Positions 54,232-61,931 of a stretch of 64,000 bases of DNA are shown here, in pieces. The stretch lies in NCBI RefSeq assembly GCF_009670965.2, contig NZ_CP073239.1, forward strand, positions 1,922,001 through 1,986,000, read 5' to 3'. Positions within the stretch are counted from its first letter, which is position 1. Every line of letters begins with the position of its first letter. The position numbers and the translations under genes are program-made. The notes under the pieces were generated by a model. The model did not search any database and had not been told where the DNA came from. It saw only the letters and a program-made list of their open reading frames with translations. Origin of the DNA: Riemerella anatipestifer. Its GTDB lineage: Bacteria > Bacteroidota > Bacteroidia > Flavobacteriales > Weeksellaceae.

Positions 54232-55296
54232 CTATAATAATGTTCCGTTCAAAAATAGCACTCCAGAGCTATGGTTATGCTTTGCTCCTGTTACAGATGC
54301 CAAAACATTGGTTTTACCTTGCCACTTCAAAAGCCCTAACAAACCAAAAATAAATGCTTCTTTGTATTCCACAACTTCTGAAGGTGGAATAACTATTTCT
54401 ATATGAGGAGCTAAAAAACTCAGTCTTTCAATAAGAAATTGATTGTAAGCTCCGCCTCCTGTAACCAAAAGTCTTTTGCCGATATTCGTATCCAAAACAT
54501 TGGCTATTTGTATTGCCATATGTTCTCCCAAACTAGCTAATAAATCTTTAGGCTCTAAAGAAAATGTTTCTATAATTGGGATAAACCATTCATTCACTTG
54601 TTCAATTCCCAAAGATTTAGGATGAGATTGTTTATAAAAGGGTAGGGCATTAAGTTTATCAACAAGAGGTTGGTATATCTTACCACTTTTAGCAATTTCT
54701 CCGTTTTTATCATAAGGAAGAGAGAAATATTTTTCGGAATAATAATTCAATAATGTATTCACGGGGCAAATATCAAAAGCCAATCTTTCCCCATTTCTTT
54801 TGTACGAAATATTAGAAAATCCACCTAGATTAAGACAAAAATCGTAGTCCGAAAACAGCAACTCATCGCCTATAGGTACTAACGGTGCTCCTTGCCCACC
54901 TAGACGCACATCTTGTACTCTAAAATCGCCAACCAACGGAACACTTATCTCTTTTGAAACTGCAGGTAAATTACCTATTTGCAAAGTAAAACCACCTTTA
55001 GGATTATGCCACACCGTATGCCCATGACTAGCAATTAAATCCAAATTTTTAATATTTTCAGTTTTAATAAACCTCAATATTTCTTGATTAAGATAATTTG
55101 AGTATTCTGCATTTAGTAACGCTACTTCCAGCTCTGTTTGTTGAGCTGCAGACTTTAGCTTAATCTGCCATTCCTTAGGATACGGATAAGTTTGAGTACT
55201 TATAATTTCAAAATCATAAGTACTTTCATTTATTTTAAAATAGCAAAAATCAATTCCGTCTAGTGAAGTGCCAGACATCACACCAATAATATACAT
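54232..55296 (-). CDS. anmK: Anhydro-N-acetylmuramic acid kinase
   Basis: AnmK (354 residues) opens and phosphorylates 1,6-anhydroMurNAc during peptidoglycan recycling. The ASKHA-fold phosphate loop M-S-G-T-S-L-D-G-I-D is at residues ~8-17. G-G-Q-G-A-P-L-V-P-I, L-N-L-G-G-F-S-N and T-G-G-G-A-Y-N in the C-terminal lobe are all present. It is convergent with rsgA and separated from the nucleoside phosphorylase by a 250-base gap. Confidence 0.95.
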   Translation of the reverse strand: MYIIGVMSGTSLDGIDFCYFKINESTYDFEIISTQTYPYPKEWQIKLKSAAQQTELEVALLNAEYSNYLNQEILRFIKTENIKNLDLIASHGHTVWHNPKGGFTLQIGNLPAVSKEISVPLVGDFRVQDVRLGGQGAPLVPIGDELLFSDYDFCLNLGGFSNISYKRNGERLAFDICPVNTLLNYYSEKYFSLPYDKNGEIAKSGKIYQPLVDKLNALPFYKQSHPKSLGIEQVNEWFIPIIETFSLEPKDLLASLGEHMAIQIANVLDTNIGKRLLVTGGGAYNQFLIERLSFLAPHIEIVIPPSEVVEYKEAFIFGLLGLLKWQGKTNVLASVTGAKHNHSSGVLFLNGTLL

Positions 55297-55319
55297 TTTC
55301 TTTCTTTTATATTTTTATT

Positions 55320-55440
55320 ATGGCATTCCCTTTTCCGAGGCTTTACCCTAGGCTAAAAGGGTTGGGCTTTCGGCTTTATCTTTTTCATCGGTCGTACCTC
55401 TCTCAGAAAAAGGATACCGCCTCTATCCCTAATGCAGAGC
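55320..55440. repeat. Intergenic structured repeat-like element
   Basis: Within the 250-base gap between anmK and the nucleoside phosphorylase, a GC-richer stretch of about 120 bases contains two hairpins. CCCTTTT (55328-55334) pairs with AAAAGGG (55355-55361), enclosing a CCTAGG palindrome. A longer one is TATC-TTTTTC (55377-55386) with GAAAAAGGATA (55406-55416), one bulge. The motif CTCTATCCCTAATGC closes it. It resembles a dispersed intergenic element I recall from flavobacterial genomes; a copy search would decide. No ORF. Confidence 0.55.
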
Positions 55441-55493
55441 AATTGCCAATTTAAGCAAAATTGTTGAAATATAAAGTCTTTCATTTAACTATA

Positions 55494-55515
55494 AAAGGAG
55501 GCTTTTGCCTCCTTT
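55494..55515 (-). terminator. Intrinsic terminator of the nucleoside phosphorylase gene
   Basis: A 9-bp stem, AAAGGAGGC (55494-55502) with GCCTCCTTT (55507-55515) and a TTTT loop, lies about 32 bases after the stop codon. On the minus strand it is followed by a short T-run. Confidence 0.72.
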
Positions 55516-55546
55516 ATACAGTTTTTTTAGATATTCTAAACAGTTT

Positions 55547-56401
55547 TTATTTGATAATTCTATCCAATACCCATTCTATCATATTTTTTTCTGAAGCGTG
55601 GTGGTCTGCAGAAAATTCACCTCTACGGCGATTAGCAATTACACAGTTTACGGTAAGAGCCTTATGACCAAGTAGTTTTGATAGACCATAGATAGCGGAA
55701 GTTTCCATCTCAAAGTTAGAAACACCTAAATCGTTAAGGGTTTCTAAGAAGTTTTCATCTACGGCTTTAAGCCTTAGCTGTCTTCCTTGTGGGGCATAGA
55801 ATCCAGGGAAAGTAGCGGTGTTTCCGTGGTATTTAGCATCTTTGTAATAATCAGAAATATCTTCTGCCCAGTCTGAAAAATAAAGCATTGATTTTATTTT
55901 CTTATAAGGGAACTTTTCTAAAAAATTTCTAGAAAATTCATTTTCAAACTGATAGTCTTGGTAGAAATGTAATAAACCATCAAGCCCCACCACATTTTGA
56001 GTTACTAGCATATTATCTACCTCTATATCAGGGTTTACACTACCACAAGTCCCTAAACGGAATAACTGTAACGCAGTATGCTCTGATTTGAATTCTTTAT
56101 TCTTTAAATCAATATTTACCAAAGCATCTAACTCATTCATTACGATGTCTATATTCTCAGTACCGATACCTGATGACATTACCGTAATTCTTTCCCCTCT
56201 AAGTGTTCCTGTGTGTGTATAGAATTCTCTTTTGTTCTTTTTGATTTCTATTTTATCAAAATACTTAGAAACCTTAGGAACACGGTCTGGGTCTCCTACC
56301 AAAATTATTTTTTCTGCAATATCCTCTGGAAGCAAATTAAGGTGATACACACTTCCGTCTTCATTAAGCACCAGTTCTGATGCAGCTAACTTATTAAGCA
56401 T
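55547..56401 (-). CDS. Nucleoside phosphorylase (uridine phosphorylase-like)
   Basis: The 284-residue enzyme is of the NP-I (PNP/UDP) family: the phosphate-binding G-D-P-D-R-V-P near residue 37 and the N-R-R-R-G-E-F end are visible. G-T-C-G-S-V-N (around 112-118) and F-E-M-E-T-S-A-I-Y-G-L-S form the nucleoside and ribose site. It cleaves a nucleoside to base and ribose-1-phosphate in salvage. Uridine is the likely substrate given the Udp-like layout, though purine nucleosides cannot be ruled out. The SUI1-type gene upstream is separated by 20 bases. Confidence 0.88.
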   Translation of the reverse strand: MLNKLAASELVLNEDGSVYHLNLLPEDIAEKIILVGDPDRVPKVSKYFDKIEIKKNKREFYTHTGTLRGERITVMSSGIGTENIDIVMNELDALVNIDLKNKEFKSEHTALQLFRLGTCGSVNPDIEVDNMLVTQNVVGLDGLLHFYQDYQFENEFSRNFLEKFPYKKIKSMLYFSDWAEDISDYYKDAKYHGNTATFPGFYAPQGRQLRLKAVDENFLETLNDLGVSNFEMETSAIYGLSKLLGHKALTVNCVIANRRRGEFSADHHASEKNMIEWVLDRIIK

Positions 56402-56421
56402 AATTATATATTTTTTATTTT

Positions 56422-56751
56422 TTATCCTCCTACTCGTTTGGTTTTATATCCCATCTCTTTAAGAATATCCATTATCTTATCTCTATTATCGCCTTGTATA
56501 ATGATAACACCGTCTTTTTCGGAACCGCCTATTCCTAAAGTTGTTTTAATTTTTTTAGAAATTTGTTTTAGTTCATCATCATTACCTTCAAAGCCTTCAA
56601 TCAGAGTTGCAGGCTTACCATTTCTCCCTTTTTTTTCATATTTACAGATAAGAGGCTCTTTTTGAATAGAAGTTTCTGTCTCCTCTTCAATTTCAAAGTC
56701 TTGCTCTATATGGTCAGGAAAAAGGTTTTTTAGTTGGTCTCTTAAATCCAT
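56422..56751 (-). CDS. SUI1/YciH-type translation initiation factor-like protein
   Basis: The 109-residue protein has the SUI1 (eIF1-like) fold: an R-N-G-K-P-A-T-L-I-E-G-F segment (about residues 41-52), L-K-Q-I-S-K-K-I-K-T-T-L-G-I-G-G-S, then D-G-V-I-I-I-Q-G-D-N-R-D-K-I and a C-terminal L-K-E-M-G-Y. It is the bacterial YciH family, thought to monitor initiation. A TACCTTTG box (56756-56763) lies 4 bases upstream of the start codon. Confidence 0.9.
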   Translation of the reverse strand: MDLRDQLKNLFPDHIEQDFEIEEETETSIQKEPLICKYEKKGRNGKPATLIEGFEGNDDELKQISKKIKTTLGIGGSEKDGVIIIQGDNRDKIMDILKEMGYKTKRVGG

Positions 56752-56755
56752 GTTC

Positions 56756-56763
56756 CAAAGGTA
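56756..56763 (-). promoter_or_regulatory. Candidate -7 box immediately upstream of the SUI1-like gene
   Basis: Minus strand TACCTTTG matches TAnnTTTG exactly and is followed by GAAC and the ATG, so transcription would start at or near the initiation codon. No TTG is seen at the -33 distance. Confidence 0.38.
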
Positions 56764-56823
56764 GTAATTTGTTCTTAATTCTGATGCTATTTTGGAAGTG
56801 ATTTTTTGCAGTTCTTCATAAAG

Positions 56824-56859
56824 AAAAAATCCAAACCTAGTTACTAAGTTTGGATTTTT
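56824..56859 (-). terminator. Intrinsic terminator of rny
   Basis: An AAAAATCCAAAC/GTTTGGATTTTT inverted repeat (56824-56859), extended by TAG/CTA, precedes a minus-strand T-run. It lies 20 bases after the rny stop. Confidence 0.85.
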
Positions 56860-56879
56860 GTATATAAAACAGTTAATGT

Positions 56880-58454
56880 CTATCGTGCGATATTAACGGC
56901 TCTAGTTTCTCTAATCACCGTGATTTTTACTTGACCTGGATAAGTCAGTTCATTTTGAATTTTCTCTGAAATATCATAAGAAAGTTGAGCAGCTACGCTA
57001 TCATTTACTTTAGCACTTTCTACCATTACTCTAAGCTCTCTACCCGCTTGAATAGCGTAAGCACTAGACACTCCTTCAAAACTTAATGCTGCTGCTTCTA
57101 AATCTTTTAATCTTTGGATATAAGACTCTAGTACTTGTCTTCTCGCTCCAGGTCTTGCACCTGAAATTCCGTCTGCTACTTGGATAATAGGAGAGAGAAG
57201 GGAAGTCATTTCTATTTCGTCGTGGTGTGCACCTATGGCATTTACAACTTCTGGATTTTCTCCAAATTTTTCAGCCCACTGCATACCTAATAAAGCGTGA
57301 GGAAGCTCAGACTCTTGTTCTGGAACTTTACCTATATCGTGTAATAAACCAGCTCTCTTAGCTAATTTTACATTAAGACCTAGCTCTGCAGCCATAGTTG
57401 CTGCTATATTGGCCACCTCACGAGAGTGTTGTAATAAGTTCTGCCCATAAGAAGAACGGTACTTCATTCTACCCACTATTTTTACGAGCTCTGGGTGTAA
57501 ACCGTGTATTCCTAAATCTATAATAGTTCTTTTACCAACTTCTATAATTTCTTCTTCTATTTGCTTTCTTGTTTTTTCTACAATTTCCTCAATTCTTGCA
57601 GGGTGAATTCTGCCATCTGTAACTAACCTATGTAGAGATAGTCTTGCAATTTCTCTTCTCACAGGGTCAAAACAAGATAAAAGGATAGCCTCTGGTGTAT
57701 CATCTACTATAATTTCTACACCTGTAGCTGCTTCTAAAGCACGGATATTTCTACCTTCTCTACCAATAATTCTACCTTTAACATCATCGGATTCTATATT
57801 AAATACAGATACCGAATTTTCTATAGCTTGTTCTGTTCCTATTCTTTGGATAGTTTGGATAACTATCTTTTTAGCTTCGTTCTTTGCATTAAGTTGAGCT
57901 TCCTCCATTATGTTCTGAACATAAGATTGTGCTTTAGTTTTAGCTTCTGATTTCATGGTTTCTACCAATTCCTCTTTAGCCTCTTCAGCAGAGTAGCCTG
58001 AAACTTTCTCTAAAAGTTCTACTTTTTTGGCAATAGCAACGCTAAGCTCTTCTTGCTTCTTCTCTAGTTGTTCTTCCTTTCTAGAAAGGTCGCTAAGTTT
58101 CTTGTCTAAGTCTTTTTCTAATTTACCTACTTTGCTTAGTTCGTCATTTAGTTTTTGCTCTTTATCTCTCGCTCTTTTTTCAACCTCCTGCATTTTCTTT
58201 TCTCTCTGTTGTATGTGAGCATCATGTTCTGTTTTGAGCTCTAAAAAGCGTTCTTTAGCTTGTATGTTTTTTTCTTGCTTTATACTTTCAGCTTTTACTT
58301 TAGCCTTTTCTATTAAATTCTCTGCGTTTTTCTTGGCATCTTCCACAATGAATTTTGCCTTAGAATTCAACGAGCTTTTAGCAAAAGCGAATCCTATAGC
58401 GGCTCCCACTATAAGACTACCGAGTATACTGATGATTAAAACTACTGTATCCAT
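56880..58454 (-). CDS. rny: Ribonuclease Y
   Basis: RNase Y (524 residues) starts RNA decay at the membrane. It has an N-terminal transmembrane segment ([18 protein letters not shown]), a coiled coil to about residue 200, a KH domain with [12 protein letters not shown], and a metal-dependent HD domain (H-S-R-E-V-A..., L-L-H-D-I-G-K). Full length. It is downstream of zapA on the same strand, with the 6S RNA candidate in between. Confidence 0.97.
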   Translation of the reverse strand: MDTVVLIISILGSLIVGAAIGFAFAKSSLNSKAKFIVEDAKKNAENLIEKAKVKAESIKQEKNIQAKERFLELKTEHDAHIQQREKKMQEVEKRARDKEQKLNDELSKVGKLEKDLDKKLSDLSRKEEQLEKKQEELSVAIAKKVELLEKVSGYSAEEAKEELVETMKSEAKTKAQSYVQNIMEEAQLNAKNEAKKIVIQTIQRIGTEQAIENSVSVFNIESDDVKGRIIGREGRNIRALEAATGVEIIVDDTPEAILLSCFDPVRREIARLSLHRLVTDGRIHPARIEEIVEKTRKQIEEEIIEVGKRTIIDLGIHGLHPELVKIVGRMKYRSSYGQNLLQHSREVANIAATMAAELGLNVKLAKRAGLLHDIGKVPEQESELPHALLGMQWAEKFGENPEVVNAIGAHHDEIEMTSLLSPIIQVADGISGARPGARRQVLESYIQRLKDLEAAALSFEGVSSAYAIQAGRELRVMVESAKVNDSVAAQLSYDISEKIQNELTYPGQVKITVIRETRAVNIAR

Positions 58455-58489
58455 TTATATATATTTATTAATTTTTAACTTTTTTCCAT

Positions 58490-58667
58490 AAAAAAACCTA
58501 CAACCATTCTGTAAGATTAAAAGAGTAAACTCCTAATCAACACGATTCAGGTTAAGTCTTACTATCTGTAATCCGTGATAAAACGGCACGCCATCTAGCA
58601 AGCATTTACCCAGTATTAGTTTAGCGTTGAGTTTACCTTAATTAGTGTTAGAACAGTTGCAGGCAAA
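58490..58667 (-). ncRNA. ssrS: 6S RNA candidate (ssrS, 6S-Flavo type)
   Basis: A transcript of roughly 178 nt on the minus strand folds as an elongated hairpin with a central bubble. The terminal stem CCUGCAAC (5' arm at 58656-58663) pairs with GUUGUAGG (3' arm at 58497-58504), extended by UUCU/AGAA across a UG/UG loop. A second stem is GUAAACUC/GAGUUUAC. A U7 run follows the 3' arm (A-run 58490-58496), as in an intrinsic terminator. Its place directly after zapA copies the ssrS-zapA neighbourhood of proteobacteria. The exact 5' end is uncertain; the closest -7-like box (58664-58671) has one mismatch. Confidence 0.68.
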
Positions 58668-58720
58668 ATTTCACACAATAAAAGGAAAGAAATTTATCGT
58701 ATCCTAATTATTGTTTCTAT

Positions 58721-58999
58721 TTACTCGTCCAATAATTGATTGAGGTTGCTCAATCTCTTTTGGACACTTTCTATATTATTCTCTCCATTTTGTTTGGCGA
58801 CTTCTGCATTAGTACCTAGTTTTAACGCACACATTGCCAAAACATCTTGTTTATCTTGAACATTAAAATTAGTTTCAAACTCCTTAATCATCGTCTCTAT
58901 TTGTTTTCCTACCTTACGGAGTGTTTCTTCTTCGTCGGCAGGTACATTAAGTGGGTATCTTCTACCAGCTATATTGATATTGATTCTACGCACTTCCAT
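58721..58999 (-). CDS. zapA: Cell division protein ZapA
   Basis: ZapA (92 residues) crosslinks FtsZ filaments at the division site. It has the globular head (V-R-R-I-N-I-N-I-A-G-R-R-Y-P-L-N-V-P-A-D-E-E) and a dimerising C-terminal coiled coil. The start overlaps the preceding gene's stop by one base, implying coupled expression. The ssrS candidate and rny follow on the same strand. Confidence 0.9.
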   Translation of the reverse strand: MEVRRININIAGRRYPLNVPADEEETLRKVGKQIETMIKEFETNFNVQDKQDVLAMCALKLGTNAEVAKQNGENNIESVQKRLSNLNQLLDE

Positions 59000-59301
59000 T
59001 ACAAGCCTTTATTTTGAAGTTGTGCAATACAGGCATCTATTTCCTTAATAAGCCTATTGATGTGGTTTTTCATCAATCTATTATGGTTGGGATTACCCGA
59101 TATTGCAGAAACTAACTTTATTTCTTTATATTTTTCCAACAATTCCTGATGAGCTTTTTTTTCTGCATCTAATTTCCTCTTCGTTTCATTATGACTATCC
59201 AAAAGAGCCGAATAATCATCTTTAAGTTTTTGATAATCACTTCTCAAGCGGATTACCTTTTGTTCAACTTCTGAAAAATGATTTTCTATCTCTCTTAGCA
59301 T
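58999..59301 (-). CDS. Coiled-coil protein upstream of zapA (ZapB-like partner?)
   Basis: This 100-residue protein is nearly all helical coiled coil, with L-x-x-x-x-x-x-L heptads over residues ~5-65 (V-E-Q-K-V-I-R-L-R-S-D-Y-Q-K-L-K) and a C-terminal helix (I-N-R-L-I-K-E-I-D-A-C-I). It overlaps zapA by one base. In size and make-up it resembles ZapB, which bridges ZapA to chromosome partition in enterobacteria, though I see no clear homology. Minus strand CAAAAGTA (59330-59337) is a candidate -7 element. Function is inference. Confidence 0.6.
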   Translation of the reverse strand: MLREIENHFSEVEQKVIRLRSDYQKLKDDYSALLDSHNETKRKLDAEKKAHQELLEKYKEIKLVSAISGNPNHNRLMKNHINRLIKEIDACIAQLQNKGL

Positions 59302-59474
59302 ATCCTCAGGATGTGTTCTAACCTTGACACAAAAGTATAAAAAAAACTTCGCCTACTAAAAGGATTTTTCAACTTTTTTAAACACTACTCAGTTATAGTA
59401 TTTATGCATTCTAGTATTTAAAGTGTTTAATATTTTGATTGTTTGAGGTTTATATCGAACTGTAAAAAATACTT

Positions 59475-59506
59475 TTGTTTAAAATTTTTCTTTTAAAATA
59501 GGTTTG
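59475..59506 (+). promoter_or_regulatory. parE promoter
   Basis: TTG (59475-59477), a 21-base spacer and TAGGTTTG (59499-59506) match the consensus. A second exact TAnnTTTG box follows at 59509-59516 without a -33 partner. Confidence 0.65.
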
Positions 59507-59555
59507 CTTAAATTTGTGGGTTATTGTTTTTTACATTAAAAATAGAGGCTTATTT

Positions 59556-61415
59556 ATGAGTGAAGCATTACAACAGGTTAATTATTCCGAAGATAACATT
59601 AGAACTCTCGATTGGCAAGAGCATATTAGGCTTCGTCCAGGTATGTATATTGGGAAGTTGGGAGATGGTTCATCGGCTGATGATGGTATCTATATTTTAT
59701 TAAAGGAAATTCTGGATAACTCCATAGATGAGTTCAGAATGAAAGCTGGTAAAAGGATAGAAATCAAGCTAGATGATAGAAAAGTCCAAATCCGAGATTA
59801 TGGAAGGGGAATCCCTTTGGGGAAAGTGGTAGACGCTGTTTCCAAAATGAATACTGGGGGGAAATATGACAGTAAGGCATTTAAAAAATCGGTGGGACTT
59901 AACGGAGTAGGTACCAAGGCAGTTAATGCTTTATCCGAATATTTCAGGGTAAAATCGGTTCGAGATAATAAAACTAAAGTGGCTGAATTTTGCAGAGGTA
60001 ATATCACAGAGAATTTTCCAGAAGAAGACTCTAGTGATAGAAACGGAACTGAAATTACCTTTATTCCAGACGCTGAAATATTTTTGAATTATAAATTCAG
60101 AAAAGAGTATATAGAGCGTATGCTCAGAAACTACGCTTATCTAAACCCAGGTCTTAAAATCATTTTTAATGGAGATACTTATTTCTCCGAAAATGGACTG
60201 AAAGATTTATTGGAGGAAGAAATGGAAAGCCAAACGCTTTATCCAATTGTACATCTTAAAGGTGATGATATAGAAGTGGCCATTACTCACTCGGATAAGT
60301 CTCAAACGGAAACTTACTTTTCGTTTGTTAATGGGCAAAATACTACACAAGGTGGAACGCACCTCAATGCCTTTAGAGAAGCTTATGTAAAAACAATACG
60401 AGAATTTTTTAATAAAAACTTTGATGCTTCGGACATTAGAAAGTCTATTATTGCCGCGATTTCTATAAATGTAGAAGAGCCTGTTTTTGAATCTCAAACC
60501 AAAACCAAGTTAGGTTCTAATGATATTGGTCCACAAGGTCCTACCGTAAGAACCTTTGTAATAGATTTTCTTAAGACCAAACTAGATAATTTTCTACATA
60601 AAAACCCAGAGGTTGCCGAAGCGATTCATAAGAAAATTTTGGTTTCTGAAAGGGAAAGAAAAGAGCTTTCTGGAATACAAAAACTCGCTAGAGAAAGAGC
60701 TAAAAAGGTATCTTTACATAATAAAAAACTAAGAGATTGTAGGCAACACTACAACGAGCAAAAAGCCGATAGAAAATCAGAAACTCAGATTTTTATAACG
60801 GAGGGAGATTCTGCATCAGGGTCTATCACCAAGTCTAGAGATGTGGAAACTCAAGCCGTGTTTTCTCTCAAAGGGAAACCTCTTAACTGCTACGGACTTA
60901 CCAAGAAAGTAGTGTACGAAAACGAGGAGTTCAACCTTTTACAAGCCGCACTTAATATAGAGGAAAGTTTAGAAGATTTAAGATACAATCAAGTCATTAT
61001 TGCCACTGATGCCGATGTGGACGGTATGCACATTAGATTATTGATGATAACTTTCTTTCTTCAGTTTTTCCCTGATTTAATTAAAAATGGACATTTGTAT
61101 ATCTTACAAACACCATTGTTTAGGGTAAGGAATAAGAAAGAAACTCGTTATTGCTATACCGAAGAAGAGCGTATAAAAGCACTGAATGAACTTGGTAAAA
61201 ATCCTGAAATCACTAGATTTAAAGGTCTTGGAGAAATTTCTCCAGAGGAATTTAAACACTTTATAGGGAAAGACATTAGACTTGAACCTGTGGTGATAGG
61301 TAAAGACCAAACTATAGACCAAATTCTAGAATTTTACATGGGTAAAAATACACCTGATAGACAGCAGTTTATTCTAGAAAATTTAGTTGTAGAAGAAGTT
61401 ATAGAAGGAGAATAA
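59556..61415 (+). CDS. parE: DNA topoisomerase IV subunit B
   Basis: ParE (619 residues) is the ATPase subunit of topoisomerase IV, which unlinks daughter chromosomes. Start at 59556 (MSEALQQVN), not at 59514. The N-terminal GHKL domain has [41 protein letters not shown]. The Toprim domain has E-G-D-S-A-S-G and D-A-D-V-D-G-M-H. It is separated from parC by a small membrane-protein gene. Confidence 0.95.
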   Translation: MSEALQQVNYSEDNIRTLDWQEHIRLRPGMYIGKLGDGSSADDGIYILLKEILDNSIDEFRMKAGKRIEIKLDDRKVQIRDYGRGIPLGKVVDAVSKMNTGGKYDSKAFKKSVGLNGVGTKAVNALSEYFRVKSVRDNKTKVAEFCRGNITENFPEEDSSDRNGTEITFIPDAEIFLNYKFRKEYIERMLRNYAYLNPGLKIIFNGDTYFSENGLKDLLEEEMESQTLYPIVHLKGDDIEVAITHSDKSQTETYFSFVNGQNTTQGGTHLNAFREAYVKTIREFFNKNFDASDIRKSIIAAISINVEEPVFESQTKTKLGSNDIGPQGPTVRTFVIDFLKTKLDNFLHKNPEVAEAIHKKILVSERERKELSGIQKLARERAKKVSLHNKKLRDCRQHYNEQKADRKSETQIFITEGDSASGSITKSRDVETQAVFSLKGKPLNCYGLTKKVVYENEEFNLLQAALNIEESLEDLRYNQVIIATDADVDGMHIRLLMITFFLQFFPDLIKNGHLYILQTPLFRVRNKKETRYCYTEEERIKALNELGKNPEITRFKGLGEISPEEFKHFIGKDIRLEPVVIGKDQTIDQILEFYMGKNTPDRQQFILENLVVEEVIEGE

Positions 61416-61434
61416 ATTTGTGTATTAAAAAATT

Positions 61435-61929
61435 ATGAGATTAAGTAATAAGGTAAGAACTCCCTATTATCAGTTTATATTTACTTTGGCAAATATAACG
61501 CTATTGGTAGGTTTAATTTTCTTTATACTACAAAATAAAGTAGCAAAGCTATTTACTATACCTATTGATATTGGTATTATAGCTTTTGCCATTTTTCTAT
61601 ATCTCATTTTTTATATCAGGGGAAGACAAATTTTTGAGTACGATAGTGATGGCGAAGCCCTTAATTTTCAAAATAGAAATATCATTGATTCTCTAGGCAA
61701 AAACGCAAAAGATGAATTTCCAAAGTATAAATTAGATTCTTACGAAATAGTTGATGTTTTCCTGTTTAGAAGATTATATATAAGACTAAAAAATAAGAAA
61801 GGAAGTTTAACCGTACTTAAATACGATATTTCTTACCTTAACAGTAAAGAGATAAAAGATTTAAAGCTGTCGCTTAACAGAACCATAAAATCAAATCAAG
61901 AAAACTCTAACAATAGAGATATAAATTAG
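61435..61929 (+). CDS. Putative membrane protein with PH-like domain between parE and parC
   Basis: This 164-residue protein has two hydrophobic segments (about residues 15-33 and 42-60), then R-G-R-Q-I-F-E-Y-D-S-D-G-E-A-L-N-F and a basic beta-rich region ending in a helix. This layout suggests a bacterial PH-like domain facing the cytoplasm; that is inference. No motif points to a role with topoisomerase IV. It lies 19 bases after parE and 2 before parC, so it is cotranscribed. Unknown function. Confidence 0.62.
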   Translation: MRLSNKVRTPYYQFIFTLANITLLVGLIFFILQNKVAKLFTIPIDIGIIAFAIFLYLIFYIRGRQIFEYDSDGEALNFQNRNIIDSLGKNAKDEFPKYKLDSYEIVDVFLFRRLYIRLKNKKGSLTVLKYDISYLNSKEIKDLKLSLNRTIKSNQENSNNRDIN

Positions 61930-61931
61930 TA

